64,000 nucleotides of DNA from Rosellinia necatrix (Eukaryota > Ascomycota > Sordariomycetes > Xylariales > Xylariaceae). The notes under the pieces were generated by a model that saw only the letters and a program-made list of their open reading frames with translations, made no database searches and was not told the DNA's origin. Made by a program: the position numbers and the translations under genes. This document shows positions 1 to 11,630 of this stretch, piece by piece. Where the stretch lies: positions 3,386,001 to 3,450,000 of the forward strand of contig JAGYVD010000005.1 in NCBI GenBank assembly GCA_021209875.1, in the 5' to 3' direction. The stretch's first letter is position 1. Every line of letters starts with the position of its first letter.

Positions 1-2989
1 CTGCAGCTATCGCTGGTCTGGGATCCGATAATGTCATCGGCATTCCCGTGGACCTTGGAGCCCGCGTAGACCTAGACGAACTGGAGATCATGCTAAGAGA
101 AAGCATTAAAAACGAGCAACCTTTCCTTGCAGTGGTAGGAATCATGGGGTCAACTGAGGGTATGTCGATAAGAACCCGTCTATGAGAACCAATCAATGCA
201 GACACTCATCTCAAAGAGGGAGCGGCCGACCCGCTTGGTGGTATACTGGCGCTGCGCAAGCAACTCCAGGCTGAAGGACTCTCTTTTCTTGTTCATGCCG
301 ATGCTACCTGGGGTGGGTACTTCTGCTCGATGCTGCCCAAGGATTACCACCCTGGCGATATCAGCAACCTCCCTACCGAAAAGGGCGCGACCCAAGGGTT
401 CGTCCCTGACGCCAGCCTGAGGGCTCAAACCCAGGTTATATTTCTTTAATCCTCTCCTCCAATATCTCAAGATTCATGATATATATTATTCTCTCTATTT
501 CTTCCATTCTTACAAGAGCTAAAGGCAAGTTAGTTCATGCTGATTATTGATACTCAAACTCTGATAGGATGATCTCTTTGCCATGCGCTACGCCGACTCA
601 ATCACCGTTGACCCTCACAAGGCCGGTTATATTCCGTATCTAGCGGGTGGCTTATGTTACCGTGATGGAAGGATGCGATTCTTAGTGACCTGGACAAGCC
701 CGTATTTGTCTCGTGGCTCCGTAACGAGCATCGGGATCTATGGTGTCGAAGGAAGGTATGTAACGCACTATCTAGTTAACTATCGAATGACTTGATGAGA
801 ATTAAACTGACGCCCTGTGCCCATAGCAAGCCGGGTGCTTCGGCAATGCCGGCTTGGTTAGCTAATAAAACGATGGGCCTAACTCAAGAAAGCTATGGAT
901 CACTGCCAGGTGAGGTGACTTGGACATGCACACGAGTAAAGCCCAATTCCTCTTTCCTATAGCGGCAAGGTAGCTAACGTCAAGGTATAGCTTTCCGCTG
1001 AGTGGGCTACCTTGACTGATGAGAAGAGCCCATTCATCTGTGTTCCATTTAACATGCTCCCGTCCGAACTCGGGCCAAACCCGACGACGGCAAAGATTGA
1101 GGCAGAGAAAAAGCGAATTCGCCGCGAGATTATCCCCAGGTCAAATGCAGAAATCACAGTAGAGGATCACCGGCGGCCTGGTGATCTCAAGGCGATGAGG
1201 CTGATGAGAGGGCTGGGCTCCGATCTCAACATCCATGCATTCGCTCTCAACTTCCGGCACGAAGATGGGACGCTGAACGATGATATCAAAGAAGCCAACT
1301 ATCTTATGCAACGGGTCGCAGAAACCCTCTCCGTTGATAGTCCTACAGATGACCCTACTACTACTATTCCTCTGTACCTCACTTCAACGGAATTCTCCGA
1401 CGAACTTTACGGGAAATGTAAAGCTAATTTCGTCCAGAGGCTTGGTCTTGAGCAGAGCCCATTTGATTGTAAGTAATCACGAGTCATGATTTTCTTGCTG
1501 CCCCCTACAATCTTCAAAAGGGCAGAGCCCGCCCTTTACCAATATACTACTACCCTGAAGAAACCCTCCCATGCCCCTATAGCGCACAAGGACCAGAACC
1601 ACAATGGCGATAGCTGACCTTAAATGGCACAGTAATGGTATTGAGAAACGTTGTCATGTCGTCATTTCCCTCAGGCGGTAACTTCACGAATGAGCTGGCC
1701 AGAATATTGTACGACACTGCCGCCAAAGAGACCGAGGTTCGTTACCGCCTATGTATCGTTAATATGCTCTCCTCTGACAGCTAGCCTTTCATTGTAGGTC
1801 GTGCGCAAGCGGAACACGCTTGCACCGGAATTCCATAAATTCCTCATTCAAGGAACGGAAACCATATACCTGATCCATCTGCCCATGTTCCGTGTCGCGA
1901 ACTACCGCCAGCAATTGATCGTCTCCGTCGAGTTCGACCAAAGGTCCAGGGAGAAATACGTCACGATGAAGAAGTCGTATCCGTCGGATCCGATGATCCT
2001 CGTGACGCAGCACAAAGACGATGCTGAAGGACGTAGTTGAGAACAACGGCGGGTTCAAGGCGCGGATCATGACCAAGGAAGCGTAAGACACTCTCGGCCC
2101 CCCACCCATTATCACCCCGACCATGCGCGCTAAAGACCCAAAATTCCGACGGCGGGATCATCCTCTACGACATCAACGTCGTCATCCGCAAGACGGGTCG
2201 TGAGCCGGCCTCTGAACTCCAAGTACCCCCTCAAGGACTACCACACTGACTCCATGCCCTTCTACCTCTACGGCAACGGTACGTCCCGAGCCCCTTGATC
2301 CGAACTTTCAGCCGAATGACTTGCTCACGCGACGCGTAGGGAGCGAGGCCAACATCAACCACGCCATCACGCGGGCGCCGAACACGCAGCTGTCGGCGAG
2401 CCGGCGCAGGCTCGGGTGGCAGGAGGAGCAGGACGCGGGCGTCTGGGACAAGGACCTCGTCGTGCTGCTCGAGGACGTCCGCGAGGCGCCGATATAGCCG
2501 TTCCCGGCCAACGCGGAGATCGGCGGCCGGAACGGCGCCATCGTCTCGCACGACCACGCCGCGGCGGCGGTGGCGGCGGCCAAGGGATCGGTAGGGGCAA
2601 AGCAGGACGGCCGCGCGCGCAACGGGTATGCCAACGGCGGCGATCCGGCGAGGGAGAACAGAGAAGACGAGCCGGGCAACCCGCAAGCAGCAGCCGCCGC
2701 CGCCGCCGCCGGGGCCGAGACACGCGGCGCCGGGGTGAAGGGGTCGGGCTTCTTCTTCCGACCAGGGGCGCGGTTCCAGATCGGGGTGTGGGAGGATGGG
2801 GACCGGTCCGACGCGGGCTCCAAGCACGCGAGCTCCGAGCTCGGCGCTTTCGTCGGGTATGGCGTGCTGACGCTGGGCGAGAGCGTCTATGTGGATAGCG
2901 AGGCCATGAACTTCGACCCGTTCAAGAAGGTCGAGAAGGTGAGCGAGTGGCGGTACGAGTTCGATCGCATCGGCAAGGAGCTGGAGTAA
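1..2989 (+). pseudogene. Group II PLP-dependent decarboxylase, disrupted; 5' end outside window
   Basis: Spliced reading gives a pyridoxal-phosphate decarboxylase (PF00282-type fold). It has an active-site segment HADATWGGYF near 310 and the cofactor lysine in DPHKAGYIPY near 610, then a long C-terminal extension. Exons that keep phase are 1-159, 217-434, 568-755, 827-935, 991-1468, 1633-1736, 1798-2082, 2136-2278 and 2340-2989. The donor at 435 (GTTATA) is weak. The reading frame is broken: near 2013 the family-like reading moves by one base, between about 2150 and 2196 two frames both look family-like (ILYDINVVIRKTG, then VVSRPLNSKYP), and an in-frame TAG lies at 2495-2497 inside REAPI*PFPAN. 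The tail contains an Ala-rich low-complexity insert (about 2540-2740) before GFFFRPG and VWEDGD. The CAG-to-TAG change fits C-to-T decay. Substrate is unknown; the family acts on aromatic or other amino acids. Sequence error instead of true decay is possible. Confidence 0.75.
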
Positions 2990-3807
2990 TCTATTAGGCC
3001 ACGGGGAATTATACTTCGGGATCATGTGCCGGGTGACGATTTGGCGGCGTCGTCAACTCGGCCATTTGCAAATTGAGACTGCCCTTGGGATCTATACTAG
3101 CCCTGTTGATATTAGTAGCATTCATTACATTTGAACAACCTAATAAAAAGTCTGAACATTCTATTACATAGACCGAACAAATGTGAAGCGGCCCTAGGTG
3201 CTGATTATACCAATAAATTGAATAACACCTCATGCCCATTCGATTTTGATAATAAAACAAGTCTCTCTCCATGGGTCTCAACCATCTCTATAGTGCTACG
3301 TTCTCCACACTCTGCCCGATAGTTATGGCTTTTTATTTTTATAATCGCTATATAGCTCCCCGTTAGCAGGGGGATATGGTCCGTCAAGGTTTATTATATC
3401 TTACTATGCCGCATAACTAGCAGTTAGGGAGATAATCAAGTTCAGCAGCATCAGATACAGGGTAGCCCACAAACTGACCAGGAACGGTTAGTAACATGTT
3501 CGTATACAAAAGTTCAGGTCTGAAAGAGGGAAGGAATCACATCCAAACTCGGTAGGCGCTGGAACATTATTCCCACACAGCATAACTACTTGTTATATGT
3601 ACTATAAGCGCTGTTTACATCGTCGCGCGGGGTCCTCCGAGAGAAGGATACCCTTGCAAGGAGGACATAAAAGCACTATGTCAACAAACGGAAAACGTAT
3701 AAGCCCCAGAAAGACGCATGGGCTCACTTCCGGCAGAACCGCATAACTATACCTTAATCTCGAACCTCATAATTCACTAGTCTGCCCCCCCCCATTCCTC
3801 ATGTTCA
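2990..3807. other. Intergenic, no gene seen
   Basis: No family-like reading in any frame. A C-run (CCCCCCCC) lies about 25 bp before the next start codon, so this is probably the promoter and leader of the HET gene. Confidence 0.6.
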
Positions 3808-5703
3808 ATGAGACTAATCAACACGCGAACTCTCAGCCTCCAAGAGTTCGTGGGTAGGCCCCCGCCTTACGCGATACTGTCCCATACGTGGAGTAGACGC
3901 GAAATTAGCCTGCAAGACTACCGGGCAGGCCTTGTCCGGGACTACAATAAAGATGGCAATAAGGACTTCTCTAAAATCGCAGCAACCTGCAAGCGGGCCC
4001 GAGAGCAGGGTCTGGAATATGCCTGGGTTGACACCTGCTGCATCAACAAAAGCAGCAGCTCCGAATTGGAGGAGGCGATCAATTCCATGTTCAAGTGGTA
4101 CCGTAACGCAGAAGTGTGTTACGCCTTTCTGGAGGATTTCAAATGTGGCCAGGTCCAGAATAATATAGGCAATGCCACCCAGCTGGGGTTTGGTCACTGC
4201 CGTTGGTTCACGCGGGGGTGGACGTTACAGGAGCTTATTGCGCCCAAGGTAGTAGAATTCTACGATAGCGAATGGCGTAAAGTGGCGGAGAAGGAGAAGG
4301 ATGCGGCGGAGCTCCGCGTAATCACAGGCATTGACGAGTTCATTCTTAAGGGCGGACCGCTGCATGAGGTCAGTGTTGGAAAGCGGATGAGCTGGGCTGC
4401 CGGCAGAAAGACGACTCGAGAAGAGGATACCGCATATGGCCTACTGGGCCTCTTTGGCGTGAATATGCCGTTGATATATGGCGAGGGTTCGAAGGCATTT
4501 CGCCGGTTGCAAGAGCAGATCCTTAACAAGACGGCCGACGGCACGCTTTTCGCGTGGCGAGCGTCGCCTCTCTCAGCGACAGAAAACCCTGTGAGGGGTC
4601 TTCTAGCGGTCTCACCAGACGAGTTCTGGAATTTCTCGAGCAAATCGGATGGCACTGTCAAGGACAATCTCATCCCCGTCTGGGACACCAAATTTATTAG
4701 GACTCCTATCACCCAAAGCAACAGGGGGATCCGAATCACGTCCCGAGTTCAAGACCTCCGCGTCGCTTGGGCGCCCGGCGACCTTCTCGTGCTCATCTTG
4801 CACTGCGGTCCCAGCGGTGACACAGAGAGGGCTGCGGGCATCTATTTACGACGCCAAGCAGAAGACCGGTACGCCAGAATCCGAACCGATGAACTCGCCG
4901 ATGTCCGCGCCGAGGGGCGCCACGTAGCAATCAAAACACTACACGGACTCGCCTCCATTATGGATGTCGACGGCCTTCCGTATGATCAGCCATGGACCAC
5001 GCCGTATAAGCTGCGGAGAGACATGCTAGATGACCATGCGCTCGGGCACACTCTGCAGTCCACGAAATCCCTCTACTCCCATGCCTTCTTTCTGGACAGC
5101 GGGTCCGTGAACACCAGAAGCATTTTCGGGCAATATTCGGTCCGTGGCGTGTTGATCGCGGGAAAGGGCAGGACCATGTATTCATTCCGCTACTCTCCTC
5201 GCGAGATCAAGCCAGATATGATCCTCAGGACCCAATCCCGGTTGAAGGCGGCGATAACGCTGAGGTCCGATGAGCATACCGACATTATTCTGGTGCTTCT
5301 CACCACCAAAGCGCCGTCGGTCAGTCGAGATGATCCGTCGACATGGAACCACTCGTTCGATGTCGTGCGCGTGACCCAGGCACAACTGGACGCGGACAAG
5401 ACGCTTTTGTCAAATATCTTACATGAAACCAACTGCGAGCATGGACTGAATGCCGAGAAATCCATCGCGGTCTTGAATAAGAAACTACACCTGCGTGTTC
5501 GGCTACGACCAGCCACGGTCGAGGGTTTACCCATGCAACGCATCTCCATCCACGGGCCATGGCCTGCATCCCCGCGAGAGTGGTTGGACGCTCTACTCTT
5601 CGGCGCTTCCAAAGGCCTGTTATCATTCGCGGCCGTTTCCCTTTATTGCAGTTTCGCTGCATATGTTGGGTACTTCTTGCATGGTTGGAGTGGCGTGGGA
5701 TGA
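3808..5703 (+). CDS. HET-domain (heterokaryon incompatibility) protein
   Basis: Intronless, 631 residues. The N-terminus MRLINTRTLSLQEF is the usual start of this class. It is followed by the HET signatures AILSHTW (residues 22-28), WVDTCCINK (about 73-81) and GWTLQELIAP (about 137-146). Then comes the DTAYGLLGLFGVNMPLIYGE block typical of HET-D/E-like proteins, in which the HET domain is followed by further regulatory sequence. No NACHT, WD40 or other known partner domain is visible after about residue 260. The extreme C-terminus holds a hydrophobic stretch (LSFAAVSLYCSFAAYVGYFL) that could be a membrane anchor. HET proteins trigger cell death when unlike hyphae fuse; a role in allorecognition here is inferred from the domain only. 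The start is fixed by the conserved N-terminus. Confidence 0.93.
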   Translation: MRLINTRTLSLQEFVGRPPPYAILSHTWSRREISLQDYRAGLVRDYNKDGNKDFSKIAATCKRAREQGLEYAWVDTCCINKSSSSELEEAINSMFKWYRNAEVCYAFLEDFKCGQVQNNIGNATQLGFGHCRWFTRGWTLQELIAPKVVEFYDSEWRKVAEKEKDAAELRVITGIDEFILKGGPLHEVSVGKRMSWAAGRKTTREEDTAYGLLGLFGVNMPLIYGEGSKAFRRLQEQILNKTADGTLFAWRASPLSATENPVRGLLAVSPDEFWNFSSKSDGTVKDNLIPVWDTKFIRTPITQSNRGIRITSRVQDLRVAWAPGDLLVLILHCGPSGDTERAAGIYLRRQAEDRYARIRTDELADVRAEGRHVAIKTLHGLASIMDVDGLPYDQPWTTPYKLRRDMLDDHALGHTLQSTKSLYSHAFFLDSGSVNTRSIFGQYSVRGVLIAGKGRTMYSFRYSPREIKPDMILRTQSRLKAAITLRSDEHTDIILVLLTTKAPSVSRDDPSTWNHSFDVVRVTQAQLDADKTLLSNILHETNCEHGLNAEKSIAVLNKKLHLRVRLRPATVEGLPMQRISIHGPWPASPREWLDALLFGASKGLLSFAAVSLYCSFAAYVGYFLHGWSGVG

Positions 5704-6409
5704 AGGGATGAGGGATGAAAATAATAATAAAGCATGACAAGGCGGCTGTAAAGGAACAAGGAACAAAGATGGACCCAGCGAATTCGATAAAACAAGACCT
5801 ACCAAGAGATTGTTACAGATCCCCCGGCTTATAGACATCTCCGAGCGAGTTCTCCGAGCCTGCTCGGCGCCGTTGCTTCGACCCAGCTCGAGCTTGCCGC
5901 TGGTGCTTCTCGGGCCGGGAGATATGACCGGATATAATCCCGGCGATAGTGTATATATTAGTGACCCTTTCCCCTCTGGGCAATATCCTAACTCCGTATA
6001 CTTTACAACCGAGGACCGACACCAGCGCCATCTCACACTACTTGTAAACCGACCTTCGAGATTCAGTCCATTGGCGTATTACTGTGCAAATCGCTCGGAA
6101 CTAGGCTAGAGCGAGTCACTGCTGACATCATGAGGGAACCGGGAGATACGTATAATCCCATATGAGTCTTACGAGCGAGGGCCGAACACAGGTAGCGAGA
6201 AGCGATATCCCCGTGTACAGGTAGGCCGCTATGGGGGGACGGCAAGGTGACAGAAGCCTCGAGAGATATAAGAAGCCGAACAGCCATGCCTTTGTAATCG
6301 TGTCCGAGTTCATCTATAAGAACCAGACGATCCCTCCCCTGACGACCAAGTAAATCACTCCCAACATAGACTACGTACAGTTTCGAAGTCCACCACAACC
6401 CGTCCCGTC
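5704..6409. other. Intergenic, no gene seen
   Basis: Contains the HET gene 3' end and presumed promoter of the NmrA-like gene. No conserved reading was found. Confidence 0.55.
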
Positions 6410-7566
6410 ATGTCCGGAACCAACTACATCAAGAAGGTAGCCATCGTTGGCGTAAGTGTAAATCCCGTCCCCAGAGACAGCGCTCCCCAAACTAAACCGA
6501 CTCACCCTGGCAGGTAAACGGCAGCGTAGGAAAGCACATAGTATCCGCCCTACAGCGGGCCGGGCGGCACGAGATCACGGCCCTAACGCGGGGCAGCGGG
6601 GCCGGGGCGCCCCCGGGGGTCCGGATCGCGCGCATCTCGTACGACGACGGAGAATCTCTAGCAGCGGCGCTCCAGGGCCAGGACGCGCTGGTAATCACGC
6701 TGTCGACGCGTGCGGCGCGGGGCACGCAGGACAGGCTCCTGGAAGCCGCGGCGGCCGCGGGGGTACGTTTTATACTACCGAACGAGTGGGGGGTCGAGGC
6801 GGCGAGGGGCGGGCTCGGGGACGACGCGCTGCTGGGCCCCGCGGCGCGGGATGCGCGGCGCAGGGTCGAGGACCTCGGCCGCGGCGCCTGGATCGCCGTC
6901 ACCACGGGGTTCTGGTTCGCGCACAGCCTGGCCACCGCGGACGCGTACGGCTTCGACCTGGCGAGGCGGTCCGTGACGTTCTTCGACGACGGGACCGCCA
7001 AGATCAACACTATCGTGAGTCCCAACACACCCCTCCTCCCCCTCCCCCTCTCCCCTCGACGGCTGCTACTACGGGCGGGTCGACGTGGAAACGGTGGTGG
7101 ACGATGGAGGCGCTGACGTAAAGCCGCGCGACAGACCTGGGAGAAGACCGGCGAGGCGGTGGCCAAGCTCCTGTCGCTTCCGATCGAGGCGGAGGCGCCC
7201 GGCCGGCCGGCGCTCTCGGAGTACAAGAACAAGACCGTGTACGTCTCGTCGTGGCGGATGAGCCAGAAGGACATGTTCCGGCAGGTGCTCCGGGTGTCGG
7301 GGACGCAGGAGTCGGACTGGGCGGTCAAGTACGAGCCTGCCGCCGAGCGCTACGAGGCGGCGAAAAAGCTGCTCCTCTCCGGCGACAGCTCGGCCTTTGT
7401 GCGGGTGCTGTATACGAGGACGTTCTATGACAACGGCGACGGCGACTTCGAGAGCAGGTACGGCCTGGACAACGACAAGTTGGGTGTTGCCAAGGAAACT
7501 CAGGAGTCGCTCGACGCGGAGACTCGGCTCGCATATGAGCTTGTTGAGTCTGGGTATAAATATTAG
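6410..7566 (+). CDS. NmrA-like / isoflavone-reductase-like NAD(P)-binding protein
   Basis: Three exons, 6410-6451, 6514-7014 and 7135-7566, give 324 residues with phase kept throughout; introns begin GTAAGT and GTGAGT. The N-terminus KKVAIVGVNGSVGKHIV is a Rossmann glycine motif (GxNGxxG) split by intron 1. Further family features are ALTRGSG after strand 2, DALVITLST, and FILPNEWGVE, which matches the atypical-SDR segment RFIPSEFG. Length fits the NmrA family (about 300 residues). Members bind NAD(P) and act as reductases or as redox-sensing regulators; catalytic activity cannot be deduced. Exon 2 is very GC-rich. The gene stands alone, with a convergent DUF3433 gene about 130 bp downstream. 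Confidence 0.9.
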
Positions 7567-7700
7567 AGGCTCGCCCCTGTAAATTTTGAGCAGAGTAGTT
7601 TCAATTTCAATAACAGCGTGCATTTATTATCGTATATAAGGTGTGCACAGAAATCGTACTGGGTCTTATACCTTCCACCCCCTCCGTATACACTTACCCG

Positions 7701-10700
7701 TCAAACGAAATTCCGGGCCCTTTTCTTGAAGAAGCGCGTAGACTGCTTAACGGAGAACGCGTAGGCCACATACATCGCTCCCGCAATTGTGCTGGGGTCG
7801 ACGCCCATCGTCTCCGGCCAGTCGATGAAGAAGGAGGCCCCGATGGTTAATACCATGATAAACAAGATGGACACCGATAGGTAGACGCACACGATTTCCG
7901 CGCTCTCCACTTGGACGCCATTGCAAGGAATGTTGCCTAGATAAAGAGGGAGGACCTCGGAAAGGATGGCGGTGGCTGATACAACGCCGAGGTAGATGTC
8001 CCGTCGAGACGGGGTAAATGCAAGCCACAGTCCCGTGAAGGGGTTTGTGGCAGGGTTGAGATGGATTGCCGCGCCGTTGTTCAGCCGCTTGCGCTCCAGC
8101 AGCCTGTATGGACTAAGAAAGGCAACCGCTGCAGTAGCATCCATGTTAGTCGGCGAAGATCCGGGCGAGATGAGGGTAGTCAGCTCTTACCGTTGAAAAA
8201 TGAGCCCCAAGCAATTGTGATGAGGACACCAGCCCCAGAAAACAAGAACCGCAAGCCGACCGCTTTTCCTGTGAGTCCCCTCTGGAATTCCGACCCGCGT
8301 GCGACAATATCATACACGAGCACTGCTATTATGAGTCCGCTCAATGAGAGCAAGAACAAAATTCTCCCCAGCAAAGAGAGCATAAAGAATGACACCAGGT
8401 CTCCGCTTGGCCAGAATGAATGTTTCCGACCGCGACGATGTTTGGCGAATGCCACGGACCGACCAAACTTTGCGGATGATTTGTCTGCCTCCTCGTCTGT
8501 TTCTGGGGTAGAAAAGAGGACACTGTACTTCATGACGGTATTATCCTCCCAATGATCCAGGTAAAGAGGTTTCCGGCCTAACTTGCTGATGAATTCCTTC
8601 GTGCCAATCTTTTTCCGAGAACCCGGATAGAGGAATTGCTGCAGGACCTTCCGCATATCGGTTCCGGCTCCTAGTTGTGTCATTTGCGAGATGCTCCACG
8701 GATTGCGCTCGACGCCGGACTTCCACTTCCGAAGCAGGAAGGCCACCAGGATGATGCCGGCTGCGAGAAAGACGAGCAACGCCGAGAGCACGTGGGCCGG
8801 CGCTGGGAACACGCCGAGAGAAACTGTGCACCTCGGTTCATCCGTTTCGGCGGCATTGCATCGCGGGCCTTGGAGAACTAGTCTGACTACTTCTGTGCTG
8901 AATGGAACCGTAAGCAAACTTATGACAACAAGGGCACTAGTTAATCCCAGAAGGTAATCCCCATGCTGGAATCCTCGAAGCCCATTGAAAAGACTCGCAG
9001 GTCCTGTGGTATTCAAGCATAGCGACTCTTCGGCCGTGGCACCATTTTTAGATGCTAGCAGATGAAAACCTTGGTATAGTTTGACGTTCCGGCCCAAGAT
9101 CCGAACCGGGATTGAAACAAAAATAGCGACTAGCGTAGGAAGCATGAGGCCGGCAAAATATATACTATCAGGCATTAACTTGAGTTCCAAAGCCCGCTGA
9201 TCATTCGACCCCGGCGATAAAGTCGGCGTTGGTACCGTCGTGGTTGGGGTGCTAGTGAAAAGTGGCCAGAGTATTATATCTGTTTGTGTTGCGATATTAT
9301 TGCCGTCATACAGAGTGGTCCGTATTGTTCTTTCAGGTACTACTGTCGTTATCGTCGCTGTCGGACTCTTGTTACTATCATAGAGAGTGAGAGTCGACTG
9401 GACATCAATGAAATCCAAGGTAGCTGTGGGATGTCCGAAACCGTCCGTCAAAGTTGTTAACCGCTCAGACTTTAAAACATGGATGTACGTGACTCTAGTA
9501 GGCTTTCCGTTTGCGTCTACTTCGGTCACTGTACTTATATCATCATACACCTGTTTGGTTGTGGTATGCACTCTGCCGTCTTGGTCAGTTTCAGTTGTTA
9601 TCCACTCTGTCAGGCGATCAGGTGCTTTAATGTGACCAGGTATTGTTGTTGTCATAGTAACCTCGACAAAAACCCCGCTTGAGATACTTGAAGTCGTGAG
9701 AACTGTTATGATTGGTAGCGGTATTTCCGTGTTTGTCTCTATAATACTAAAAGTCAGCAATCACAATCTGACATACTCTGTGAGTATTTCGGTTGTATAG
9801 AAAGCTCAAAACGGGGATCCAACTTGAACTATATTGGTGATGATTTCAGGATTGCTAGAAGATGATGTGGGTGAGGTCCGGGAAATACTTACGATAGAGA
9901 GTAGTGAAAGGCTTGTTGGTACTCCCCACGTTTAGTTGTGGATGTCCCGATAGTTGCGTGGTAGCATCTGGGACTTTAACTTGTGTCGCGGTGTCTCCGA
10001 GAGTATCCGCTCTACCACCGTCTGGCGTTCCGGCCGCGCCGGCAATAGAAACTATCTGACCTGAAGCCATCATAGGCGAGCCTTTGACGGCCGTGGGCGA
10101 AGAATTTCCAATGACAGTCCCACTGGGCTCCATATACTGATCTGGTAGCGGGTTACCATCTTGAATTGCCGACTGACCTCCCGATTGATCTGTTGGATTG
10201 TCCAATGGGGCTGGCGATTTTACGGGCAAACCGGCGCCCTGAATGGTAGTTTTGCCGTCGCCGCTGCTAGGGGTTGGAAGCAGTTGAAATTCCCCATCAG
10301 GCTCGGGACTCGGCGTTATGACTAACAGAGGTTTGGTAACTAGGTCTTCGAATGGGTTACCTATAGGACTCTGTTCAGATGAACCCTCATTACTCTCGGT
10401 TGAGACAGCCTTGGGGGTAGTATTTGCTGGGGGCGGTGAAATTTCACCAGGATCCGGGTGGTCGCCGTGTTCTATGTCGATTGGCGTTGGGTTGGCATTA
10501 TCTCCAATTATAGGAGTACCTATATCTATGGCACCGGTGCCTTTGGAAGTGCCCGTGGCTGTAACAGCGGGGCTTATGATGGGGGTGCTGGTTGTAGAAG
10601 TGCTAGTTGTAGAAGTACTGGTTTGTTTCGACGTGCTGGATTCTTTCGAAGTACTGGTATCCGTATTAGGGTCAATTTCCACAGGAAGGGTGGGCTGTGC

Positions 10701-11630
10701 ATCGCCGTCAGACGGAGTGAGAGTAAAGTTCTGCTCATGGCCTTTACCACCGCCATGGAAACCAGACCGCCTGTGTGTTTCAGAGATATTCTGGAATCTT
10801 GGGAGGGTTACATAGCCTTTAGTACCGCCATGGAAACCAGACCGCCTGCGTGTTTCGGAGATATTCTGGAACATTGGGAGGGTTACATAGCCTTTAGTAC
10901 CGCCATGGAAACCAGACCGCCTGCGTATTTCGGAGATATTCTGGGATCTTGGGAGAGTTACATGCGCGGCTGATGCATCGGGCAGCAAGCGCAGGGCAAG
11001 CTCGGATATCGTAAGGAAAGCGATAAGACCGCCAAGTATCATCAGAATGTACCACCACCTCAGCGGCACTGGCTTATAAGCGTAGGCTGCGAAGGGGACG
11101 GGGAGCGCCTTTTCAACGGCCCTTCCCGAGCCTTGATAGCTTGTATCCCGCACGCGATCGTCGACGTGGAGCCCCCCAGGTGAGAGGGCTGCGGGATAGA
11201 TTCCGACCCGGACTTCAATGCCTTCGCCGACCCTCCGGGTGCGCGCCTCGGAGCCAAATACACCCTTTCCCACAGCCTCTAGGTCGTGATGCCTGGCATA
11301 CTCATCACGAGTATCCGTGAGGTCTACATCGTCAAATTGCTGTTTCGGTAGACTCAGGTAGTCCTCGCCCGAGAGGGTAGTATCCGATAAAGCTGGCGAG
11401 CCATTTGCCGTTAGGAGATGGGCGCTTTGCGGTGTCGCAACCGAACCCTGGTACAGAGCTTGCCGGACTCTTACCCTGAAGTCCTGCCTTTGAGAAAACT
11501 GACGTTGCTCCATCCTATCGCTGTCGTAGCCGTTGTTATCGATCCGTGTATCGCCGTCGTAGCCGTCGTTATCGGCCTGTGTGACAGGCACAAAGCCGGA
11601 CCGGCTCCGTTCTTTCGGTACATTCCTCAT
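7701..11630 (-). CDS. DUF3433 multi-pass membrane protein with Ser/Thr-rich ectodomain
   Basis: Three exons, 11630-9893, 9738-8191 and 8128-7701, sum to 3714 nt (1237 residues) in one frame. The first intron (154 bp) uses donor GTAAGT and acceptor TATAG; the second has donor GTAAGA and branch GACTAAC. The N-terminal 200 residues are polar and cytoplasmic-like. A first membrane helix follows PVPLRWWYILMILGG, and then about 400 residues rich in Ser, Thr and Pro with three tandem 25-residue repeats. The C-terminal half carries the DUF3433 signature (LPTLVAIFV...YQGFHLL...GATAEESL) and several helices, then a second DUF3433-like set starting PYRLLERKRLNNG. The family is fungal and of unknown function; the layout suggests a surface-exposed glycosylated loop. 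The alternative of two genes (split at the first intron) is less likely because phase matches. Confidence 0.8.
10741..10965 (-). repeat. 75-bp in-frame tandem repeat, 3 copies
   Basis: Three exact-length units begin at 10741, 10816 and 10891. Each encodes 25 residues of the DUF3433 ectodomain around TLPxxQNISExxRRSGFHGG. Units 2 and 3 are nearly identical; each has one N-glycosylation sequon (NIS). Confidence 0.93.

Noticed and set aside
936..990. Apparent in-frame TAG near 988 in the PLP decarboxylase
   Set aside because: It lies inside an intron with donor GTAAAG at 936, branch GCTAAC near 972 and acceptor TATAG at 990; splicing gives CTRLSAEWATL in frame.
9739..9892. A second twin intron in the DUF3433 gene
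   Set aside because: A two-step reading would need a 30-nt intron and a 1-nt exon; a single 154-nt intron already preserves the frame.
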